A stretch of DNA of 26,413 bases from CAZQQN01 sp964549595. GTDB lineage: Bacteria > Bacteroidota > Bacteroidia > CAILMK01 > CAYYUA01. Shown here one piece after another: positions 21,801 through 26,413 of the stretch (its first letter is position 1; each line of letters starts with the position of its first letter). Location: the NCBI GenBank assembly GCA_964549595.1, contig CAZJWK010000026.1:1-26413 (forward strand), read 5' to 3'. Position numbers and translations under genes: made by a program. Under the pieces are notes generated by a model, which made no database searches, was not told the origin of the DNA, and saw only the letters and a list, made by a program, of their open reading frames with translations.

Positions 21801-23185
21801 GTATTGGATCTCTTAGCGTATTGATATATTTGATTTAAAGGATTTTGTTCTAAAATCCCTTGTACTTTTTGAAATTTCCCTTTATCATAAAAATTAGCCG
21901 ATCTGAAATTAGCCGATTCAACTGAGTTAAGGGTCATACGCATGGTCAGGAATGGTTTTTTTATATTCCATTCCATTACGTCAACGTTAATTTCCAGGTC
22001 GTGGTAGGAATTATAAAAAGGACCCTGGCCCAGCCCCTTGGTCATTTTGGATAATGTAACCTTGGTATTTTTATCCAGGTATTTGAATTTTATATTACTG
22101 TGATAGATCGAATCATTTTTTAGATAAATAATGCTTTTGGATGGCGAGGCATCAATTGATTCATTTGTTATGAGGAATCTTTGGGATTTAGATACCAACT
22201 GTAGATTGCCGTTGTAATATATTTTAAATTTTGCTTTTTGCTTTCCCGTACCCGTCCCAATCACCTTCCGGCCTTTCATTGTAAAACCTCCTATATAAGT
22301 GAGGTTTTCAAAAAAACCATCTATATGGTGTGTATTTTTTTTAGAAAAAAATTTGGGAAAGCGGGCGTTCTTGCCTTTGTCACTAAAATAGACTTTATCG
22401 TGGATTTTACCTTCAAGGGGTTTATCAAACAAATTTTTATTGTAAAAATCAACCTCACTTACCTTTAATTCACCCGATTTAAGCGCCATTTGATATTGGT
22501 TAAAATTTGCATAAACCTTATTGGGAGCTAATGCTACCCGCTCCCAGGTTATTTTGCCTTTGTCTCCTACCCATTTATTTTCCAGCATATCGAGTTTTCC
22601 GGTGGTATTGTATATTTTAAGGGTATCCCCTTTTGTGATGCAGGAAAGGTTTACTGGATTTTCGATAAGCAAATAAGGTTTATTATCATATTTAAGGTTA
22701 TAGTTGAATTCACTTATCTTCCAATCCTTGGATCCGCTTTCATAAATCTTATTGGTTTTGAAAAAATGCGTTAACTTTTCATTGATCTGGTTAAAATTAC
22801 GGCGGTTATCGGCCATTTTTCTTAAGATCCTGTGCCATTCCTTAAACTTATCAAGGTTCACCCTTTTTACCCTTGATGCATTTAAAGCCTTCAAATAAGT
22901 AGAATAACCATTTGTAGGCCGGTAACGGTTTTTATCCATTAGGGAATCAATCTCAAAGATCAAATTCTGTTCCTCGGGAGCGAAAGCCTTTTCTTCCCAA
23001 TTTTCTATAAACTTTTCGACTATGGCCTGTTGCGTTTCACTACTTACATTATCGAATAGGCCTTCGATTTTTTCAATAAATTTTTCCGGATCCTTATTTA
23101 GTCCTTGGTTTTTATTTTGTGCAAATGCAGGTTGGATAAGCAATAAACCAATGAAAAGTAATTTTATGAAAAGGTTTTTGATCAT
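18809..23185 (-). CDS. large exported protein of unknown function (1458 residues)
   Basis: I do not recognise a named family. A signal peptide occupies about 1-22 (AFA-Q). A helical region follows (about 30-150), then a long beta-rich body. At about 450-515 is a winged-helix-like segment (AAQFLGIPLNNMRKTLVRL, then FINYYLDKGEFVIQDKL). The body has recurring strand pairs with G-x-G turns: KGTGYLQIKLSNQGLWGKGKV-like sequence near 750-768, and DLYGTGIIKF near 851-860, with similar text around 309-330. The C terminus (about 1365-1425) includes GNVKSTSINKQLLGQMEFQ and YYYFNIGKEQCKVFSS. Only two to four cysteines occur over the whole length. The pattern suits an elongated periplasmic or outer-membrane-associated beta-structure. 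I recall similar 1450-1530-residue proteins in other Bacteroidota. It has its own -7 element and probably leads an operon with plsY, hinting at envelope or lipid biology; that link is inference only. Confidence 0.85.
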   Translation of the reverse strand: MIKNLFIKLLFIGLLLIQPAFAQNKNQGLNKDPEKFIEKIEGLFDNVSSETQQAIVEKFIENWEEKAFAPEEQNLIFEIDSLMDKNRYRPTNGYSTYLKALNASRVKRVNLDKFKEWHRILRKMADNRRNFNQINEKLTHFFKTNKIYESGSKDWKISEFNYNLKYDNKPYLLIENPVNLSCITKGDTLKIYNTTGKLDMLENKWVGDKGKITWERVALAPNKVYANFNQYQMALKSGELKVSEVDFYNKNLFDKPLEGKIHDKVYFSDKGKNARFPKFFSKKNTHHIDGFFENLTYIGGFTMKGRKVIGTGTGKQKAKFKIYYNGNLQLVSKSQRFLITNESIDASPSKSIIYLKNDSIYHSNIKFKYLDKNTKVTLSKMTKGLGQGPFYNSYHDLEINVDVMEWNIKKPFLTMRMTLNSVESANFRSANFYDKGKFQKVQGILEQNPLNQIYQYAKRSNTKKIKDQKAAQFLGIPLNNMRKTLVRLSNKGFINYYLDKGEFVIQDKLTHYIKANKDLKDFDNIVLNSKTGNNKNARLNLNSGELKLKGVKSIPLSEKQNVRIYPRNRQLKVLENRNMKFKGQMTAGRFHYFGNNFSFNYDSFKIDMKNIDSMMIYYPDETQEKLVQVKNVLQDISGSVLIDHPNNKSGKANLSKFPIFDCRKESAVYYEKPSIFNNVYKKDSFYFQVKPFVVDSLDNFSRKGIKFKGTFYSANIFPVFDHYLTLMKDNSLGFTKRTPDQGYPLYGGKGTGYLQIKLSNQGLWGKGKVNYLTSKTESQNFIFFPDSMNSHSESFSIPEKGQNKYPPVTSNQVYNHWMPYKDSMYINEKEPLSVYQENVKFEGDLILTPKDLYGTGIIKFDRAVIGSKALAMRPNNIETDSAKFKLKSKGKGKPSFLTRNTSLNLDLANKTLTGSSNTKKAKINLKNHQYQTSIGEYTWNIEEENVYMKSPPDQSIEDAFMLSTDPAQDSLKFNTTAAYFDLEKSIIEAKNIPHINIADAQVYPNNGEVTIKKNSRIKTLRNAKIRADTSYFFHDFYDATINIISQNEYGAQAKYSYEDRNGDKDTIIFDEIRVDAKNRTVASGTIEEESQFNLSPRFRFEGQVGLKARRQELAFNGLVFPENVKPSLRTEKMQFADTVYPDSIYININDATNENGKRLYTGIYLNKRENKIYNLFLGRKKNPRDYPIFRAKGHLHYSYYTGKYIINKWENIKGNDKPLHKFTYSDQDNSIKTTGDINFNFENENVDLKVAGNITDKPSDTSHSFDLVMGLDFNFDPEAMNILADSISNLAFYRPDTRDSREMLRKVIPNLIKNKEAQNKVLNSLKDFDMMVTNEAYQPNFLFTQLNLRWSPRRKAFIKKENSNIGLGNVKSTSINKQLLGQMEFQTGTVPDHLKFYLSSNKNNYYYFNIGKEQCKVFSSDYKFKRQVNSTAGDFSKGDFEIKVLKDGKEKLFFQRSF

Positions 23186-23204
23186 AATTTGGGTTTTGTT
23201 ACTT

Positions 23205-23212
23205 CAAAGCTA
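23205..23212 (-). promoter_or_regulatory. -7 element of the large-protein/plsY unit
   Basis: On the minus strand: TAGCTTTG, perfect to TAnnTTTG, ending 19 bp before the ATG at 23185. The nearest TTG (23230-23228) has only 15 bp spacing. Confidence 0.5.
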
Positions 23213-23268
23213 AAAAACCCTGATTAGCAAGTAAAGTAATTGATTTGATAAAAGGTAAAACCATGAGC

Positions 23269-23294
23269 AAAAAATCTTTAAAAGGGATTTAAGG
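23269..23294 (-). terminator. weak AT-rich terminator-like hairpin after prmA
   Basis: On the minus strand, CCTTAAA-tccct-TTTAAAG-like arms with one bulge are followed by atttttt, 12 bp after the prmA stop and before the next promoter. The stem is short and AT-rich, so this is tentative. Confidence 0.3.
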
Positions 23295-23305
23295 CTTATG
23301 GTATT

Positions 23306-24139
23306 TTAATTCAGTTTTTGAAAAAGCCCTGCAGCCCATTTTTCTTCTTGCTGTTTTTCTCTTAGCAAAAATGATTGTTCTTCTATGGCGTTGTTGACCT
23401 TTTCCGCTTCTTCATTTAAATAACCACTAACCAGTAAATAGCCCTGGCTTTTCAGGCATTTTTTCAAATCATTGAGGTTGTTAAGAATCGTATTCCGGGT
23501 TATATTAGCAAGGACTATTCCATATCCTGAACCTGGCGGAAAATCCGGTAAGGCTTCCTGGCTGAGGTAAATGCTCTGACATTGGTTCTGCGCAATGTTT
23601 AACCGGGCGTTACGTAAAGCATCCTCCTGAATGTCATTGGCAAAAACCTCTCTGGCTCCCATTTTTTCAGCAAGTATGGCTAAAATACCCGAGCCGGTCC
23701 CATAATCAAATACTATTTGGTCTTTGAGGTCAAGTTGTAATAATAACCGCACCATCATAGCAGTGGTAGGATGGTGACCCGTACCAAAAGCCATCTGAGG
23801 TTCGATCAAGATTTCATACGGGTAGCTTTTTTTAACTTGATGGAATGGGGCTTTTATAAGGATTTGGTCATCAATCACTTGATACTGGAAGTGGGCTTCC
23901 CATAATTCATTCCAGTTCTGGTGCGGCAATGTTTTAAAAATTACCTGGTTTGGATCGATGTGGGTAAATAGGGTTAAGGTTTCATAAAACATTTTGGAAT
24001 CGTATGCTGGATATTCAATATAAGCATAAAGCCCGTTTTGGGTTTCCTCAAAACCGGAAAACCCCAATTTGTCTAATCGATAAATTAACACATCCTGCTC
24101 AGGTGTCTTTACAGGAATAAAAATTTCGTAGTAGCCCAT
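23306..24139 (-). CDS. prmA: ribosomal protein L11 methyltransferase
   Basis: A 277-residue class I SAM-dependent methyltransferase. MAFGTGHHPTT (about 116-126) is the PrmA hallmark, followed by motif I VFDYGTGSGILAILAEKMGA (about 143-162), ANDIQEDAL and the catalytic-site VLANITRNTI (about 211-220). The N-terminal ~70-residue domain resembles the L11-recognition domain. PrmA methylates lysines and the N terminus of ribosomal protein L11; it is usually dispensable. It lies 32 bp downstream of tpiA on the same strand, a gene order I recall from other Bacteroidota, and likely ends the GlmU-like/tpiA/prmA transcript. Confidence 0.96.
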   Translation of the reverse strand: MGYYEIFIPVKTPEQDVLIYRLDKLGFSGFEETQNGLYAYIEYPAYDSKMFYETLTLFTHIDPNQVIFKTLPHQNWNELWEAHFQYQVIDDQILIKAPFHQVKKSYPYEILIEPQMAFGTGHHPTTAMMVRLLLQLDLKDQIVFDYGTGSGILAILAEKMGAREVFANDIQEDALRNARLNIAQNQCQSIYLSQEALPDFPPGSGYGIVLANITRNTILNNLNDLKKCLKSQGYLLVSGYLNEEAEKVNNAIEEQSFLLREKQQEEKWAAGLFQKLN

Positions 24140-24171
24140 TTTGGCAGCTTAAAGGTTGATTTCGATATTTC

Positions 24172-24930
24172 CTAAACTGCTTTCAAAATTTCTATTAGGT
24201 TATCCGGATTCAAAGAGGCGCCCCCAATCAAACCCCCGTCCACATCAGGCTGGGCAAATAAATCACCAGCGTTGCCGGGTTTTACACTTCCGCCATAAAT
24301 TATATGGCTGTTGTCAGCGGTGGTGTTTTTATATTTTTTCTCAATCAATTGCCTGATGGTGGAATGCATTTCCTGGGCTTGAGCAGGGGTTGCGGTTTCC
24401 CCTGTCCCAATGGCCCATACTGGTTCATAACCAATGATGAGCTCCTGAACAGCATCTTCTGAGAGGTGAAAGATTTCTGCGCTTAGTTGTTCTTTGACCA
24501 CTTTTTCAGAATCTCCGCGATTTCTTTCCTGAAGGGTTTCCCCGCAGCAATAAATGGGTGTCAAACCGTAATGGCGTGCCATATCTATTTTGTGAGCCAG
24601 CAATTCTCCTTTTTCCTGAAAATATTGCCTACGTTCTGAATGGCCGATGATGACATAATCAGCACCGGCTGATTTTAACATTGGGGCCGAAACTTCTCCT
24701 GTGTAAGCCCCTTTGTTTTCTTGATGACAATTCTGGCCCCCGATGTAAACAGGACTACCGGAGGCTTCCCCTGCCAATTTAGGAACAAGGGGAAATGGGG
24801 GAATGATAATTACTTTTTTTTCTTCCAGGTTTGATGCTTCACACTTAGGCTTAAAATCATGCATGAAGCTACTGCCTTCCGGCAGAGTCATATTCATTTT
24901 CCAATTGCCGGCAATGATTGTTTGTCGCAT
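24172..24930 (-). CDS. tpiA: triosephosphate isomerase
   Basis: A 252-residue TIM-barrel enzyme interconverting dihydroxyacetone phosphate and glyceraldehyde 3-phosphate. The start RQTIIAGNWKMN gives Lys11. AYTGEVSAPMLKSAGADYVIIGHSERR supplies the catalytic His97. YEPVWAIGTG supplies the catalytic base Glu169 and the flexible loop-6 lid, and IIYGGSVKPGNA the phosphate-binding loop. Length is normal and all key residues are intact. It begins 3 bp after the stop of the GlmU-like gene, so the two are translationally close, and is followed by prmA. Confidence 0.98.
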   Translation of the reverse strand: MRQTIIAGNWKMNMTLPEGSSFMHDFKPKCEASNLEEKKVIIIPPFPLVPKLAGEASGSPVYIGGQNCHQENKGAYTGEVSAPMLKSAGADYVIIGHSERRQYFQEKGELLAHKIDMARHYGLTPIYCCGETLQERNRGDSEKVVKEQLSAEIFHLSEDAVQELIIGYEPVWAIGTGETATPAQAQEMHSTIRQLIEKKYKNTTADNSHIIYGGSVKPGNAGDLFAQPDVDGGLIGGASLNPDNLIEILKAV

Positions 24931-24933
24931 ATC

Positions 24934-26136
24934 TTATGTCCTGTATGGTTTGGTTTTTTCAAAAATGGTTTCCATGATTTCCTGGTCTGCTTCCGTCAAG
25001 GAAAGGCCCCGCCTGCCCATCATCTGGTTGGCTGTTTCTATGGCTTTCTCCAATTTATGGGTGGTAAAACCAGAGGCCCCACCCCAACTGAAAGAAGGAA
25101 TAAAGATCCGGGGAAAACCCCCGCCAAAGATATTGGCACTCACACCTACGGTAGTTCCGGTATTAAACATGGTATTGATCGCACATTTCGAGTGATCTGC
25201 CATAAATAATCCACAAAATTGTTGGCCGGTATTAGTGAACCCTTCTTTTTGGTAATCCCATACTTTTACTTCCTTGTAATCGTTTTTCAGGTTGGAGTTG
25301 TTGGTATCGGCACCAATATTACACCATTCACCGAGCACTGAATTCCCAAGGAAACCCTCGTGGGCTTTATTCGAATAACCAAACAGGACACTGTTGTTCA
25401 CCTCCCCGCCAGCCTTGCAATAAGGACCGACAGTAGTGCCTTCATAAATTTTGGCGCCCATTTTAACAGTCCCGTGTTCACAAACAGCAAGCGGACCCCT
25501 TAAGTGAGCACCTTCCATAATATTGGCTTCGTGACCAATGTAAATCGGTCCTTTTTGGGTGTTCAGGGTACAACATTCAAGGGAAGCGCCCTCCTCTACA
25601 AAAACCGGGTTAGTACCTAAAATGGTATTGGTTTCATTGATAAAAGCGGAAACACGCCCCTCTGTTAAAACTTGAAAATCTTGTTGTATCTGTAGGGGGT
25701 TGTATCCAAAAATATCCCACTTATGCTTTATTTGAAGAAGGGATTTGTTGTAATGCTTCTTGGTATAGCTTTCCTTTAATTCGTTTAGGCTTTGTTCGGG
25801 GATTTCTTCCAGAGGCATGTAGCAAGCTATGGGCTCATCATCTTGCATTAGAAGGGTTTGTGGTTTAAGCTTTCGGATGGCTTTAACCAGTGGTTCGTTG
25901 GGGGAAATCGTGGCATTTATGACTATACCAAAACCTGATTCTGCACCGGGGTATTTGTTTTGAAGGTAAGGCTGGGTCTTATAGTGTGCATCCTGGTCAA
26001 GTGCAATTTCCCACTTCTCACTGATGGTAAAAATTCCTGTCCTGATTTCTGAAACCGGCCGGGTAAAAGTAAACGGAAGGAATTCGGTCCAGTAACCATT
26101 GTCATGCAGGACGATGGGTTCCGCCATAGACAGCAT
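24934..26136 (-). CDS. alternative GlmU-like nucleotidyltransferase/acyltransferase (TIGR03991 type)
   Basis: A 400-residue protein. The N-terminal half begins PIVLHDNGYWTEFLPFTFTRPVSEIR, the pattern of the Bacteroidota alternative GlmU family rather than the usual GxGTRM nucleotide loop. The C-terminal part (about 185-340) is a left-handed beta-helix of imperfect hexapeptides (GPIYIGHEANIMEGAHLRGPLAV, then KMGAKIYEGTTVG). Family annotation predicts formation of UDP-N-acetylglucosamine or a related sugar nucleotide, needed for peptidoglycan and LPS; direct proof for this variant is limited as far as I know. The start is at 26136, or at 26127 (ATG two triplets later, starting at AEPIVL). It heads the tpiA-prmA transcript behind a perfect -7 element. 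Confidence 0.9.
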   Translation of the reverse strand: MLSMAEPIVLHDNGYWTEFLPFTFTRPVSEIRTGIFTISEKWEIALDQDAHYKTQPYLQNKYPGAESGFGIVINATISPNEPLVKAIRKLKPQTLLMQDDEPIACYMPLEEIPEQSLNELKESYTKKHYNKSLLQIKHKWDIFGYNPLQIQQDFQVLTEGRVSAFINETNTILGTNPVFVEEGASLECCTLNTQKGPIYIGHEANIMEGAHLRGPLAVCEHGTVKMGAKIYEGTTVGPYCKAGGEVNNSVLFGYSNKAHEGFLGNSVLGEWCNIGADTNNSNLKNDYKEVKVWDYQKEGFTNTGQQFCGLFMADHSKCAINTMFNTGTTVGVSANIFGGGFPRIFIPSFSWGGASGFTTHKLEKAIETANQMMGRRGLSLTEADQEIMETIFEKTKPYRT

Positions 26137-26151
26137 TTTATTGATGGCTTA

Positions 26152-26159
26152 CAAAATTA
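26152..26159 (-). promoter_or_regulatory. -7 element of the GlmU-like/tpiA/prmA unit
   Basis: On the minus strand: TAATTTTG, perfect to TAnnTTTG, 15 bp before the first ATG (26136) and 24 bp before the second (26127). The very short leader for the first ATG slightly favours the second. No TTG at the -33 distance. Confidence 0.45.
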
Positions 26160-26250
26160 AAGAATATTGTATCATCGAGTTTTACTGTTAGCTTGGCACC
26201 TGACAATTTTAACGAAAACCAGGCAATAGAAAAGTGTGATAAAATTTTTT

Positions 26251-26413
26251 GGTTCTACCACATTTCCCATATGAAATCTTAACAAAAAAACCTTAGATTT
26301 CTGAATAAAAAATTGTTAACTAAAATCTATGGTATCCTCCTCTAATGCTTTCTTAAAATTTATACCTGCGTTTACCTAACCAAGCTTGACTTGGGTTAGT
26401 GGGAGATTTTTGT
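26251..26413 (-). mobile_element. putative end of an insertion sequence (right flank)
   Basis: ggttctaccacattt at 26251-26265 is the exact inverse of 41-55, and the flank inside the window is AT-rich (aaaatttttt), as at the left end. Beyond the terminus lie about 87 bp of AT-rich non-coding DNA and then a minus-strand reading frame open to the window edge. If this is the same element as on the left, this end is its 3' end and both copies point the same way (minus strand). Family not identified. Confidence 0.45.
26353..26413 (-). CDS. partial C terminus, possibly a transposase
   Basis: A frame open at the window edge encodes the last 19 residues of a protein, QKSPTNPSQAWLGKRRYKF, then TAA at 26355-26353. 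The basic C terminus and its place just inside a putative IS end fit a transposase, but 19 residues do not identify a family. A hairpin-like sequence (26376-26399) lies inside this frame and is probably coincidental. Confidence 0.35.
   Translation of the reverse strand, partial: QKSPTNPSQAWLGKRRYKF

Noticed and set aside
26251..26265. GGTTCTACC as a tRNA T-arm remnant or att site
   Set aside because: No acceptor stem, anticodon arm or CCA could be found around either copy, and no integrase is nearby.
26376..26399. Hairpin ctaaccaag/cttgggttag as a terminator
   Set aside because: It lies inside a reading frame open to the window edge, has a bulge and no adjacent T-run on either strand.
1..26413. 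Defence island, prophage, CRISPR, toxin-antitoxin or biosynthetic cluster
   Set aside because: No integrase, phage structural gene, repeat-spacer array, toxin-antitoxin pair or synthase gene was found; neighbours are mostly core genes with uniform composition.

Overview
The window reads as ordinary chromosomal DNA of a Bacteroidota bacterium, most likely from the Cytophagales or a close relative. Four things point there. Two proteins carry C-terminal domains resembling type IX secretion (T9SS) sorting domains. One gene encodes the alternative GlmU-like nucleotidyltransferase typical of the phylum. Many genes have the phylum's promoter signature (TTG, about 20 bp, TAnnTTTG) and almost none has a strong Shine-Dalgarno. 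Finally, the large secreted protein, the DUF4369/DUF5106-like thioredoxin protein and the DUF6580-like protein are Bacteroidota-type families. Base composition looks even, and I see no phage genes, CRISPR array, rRNA or tRNA.

Layout. Bases 1-55 and 26251-26413 look like the two ends of a multicopy insertion sequence: they share a perfect 15-bp inverted terminal sequence, so the window may be one assembly contig bounded by repeats. Bases 189-2361 (+) hold a three-gene unit: a cysteine-less rhodanese-like protein, a PA0069-type radical SAM protein and a CPBP-type membrane protein. It meets a low-molecular-weight protein tyrosine phosphatase head-on with only 4 bp between stops. Bases 2908-6150 (-) hold a cardiolipin synthase and a secreted endonuclease/exonuclease/phosphatase-fold protein. 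Bases 6528-8526 (+) hold an exported thioredoxin-fold protein followed by a lipoprotein MsrB; a DUF6580-type membrane protein follows (8617-9153). Bases 9201-12792 hold an SDR dehydrogenase, a small membrane methyltransferase-like protein, an MFS exporter and a TIGR01777-type NAD-binding protein. Then come sucC (12970-14160, +), a YciO-type protein (14409-15026, +), dinB (15054-16289, -) and a tiny exported protein that is almost only a sorting domain (16510-16908, -).

The rest, 16990-26136, is all on the minus strand: a GlmU-like protein, tpiA and prmA in one tight unit, then a 1458-residue exported protein of unknown function, plsY, a free-methionine-(R)-sulfoxide reductase and a MiaE-type tRNA hydroxylase in another.

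Functionally the region mixes central metabolism (sucC, tpiA), envelope building (plsY, cls, GlmU-like), translation modification (prmA, miaE, yciO), DNA damage tolerance (dinB) and oxidative-damage repair inside and outside the cytoplasm (fRMsr, MsrB, thioredoxin-fold protein). The least explained gene is the 1458-residue exported protein. I found no complete new defence or mobile system. The best leads are that protein, the stand-alone sorting-domain protein, the cysteine-less rhodanese and the repeat-bounded ends.
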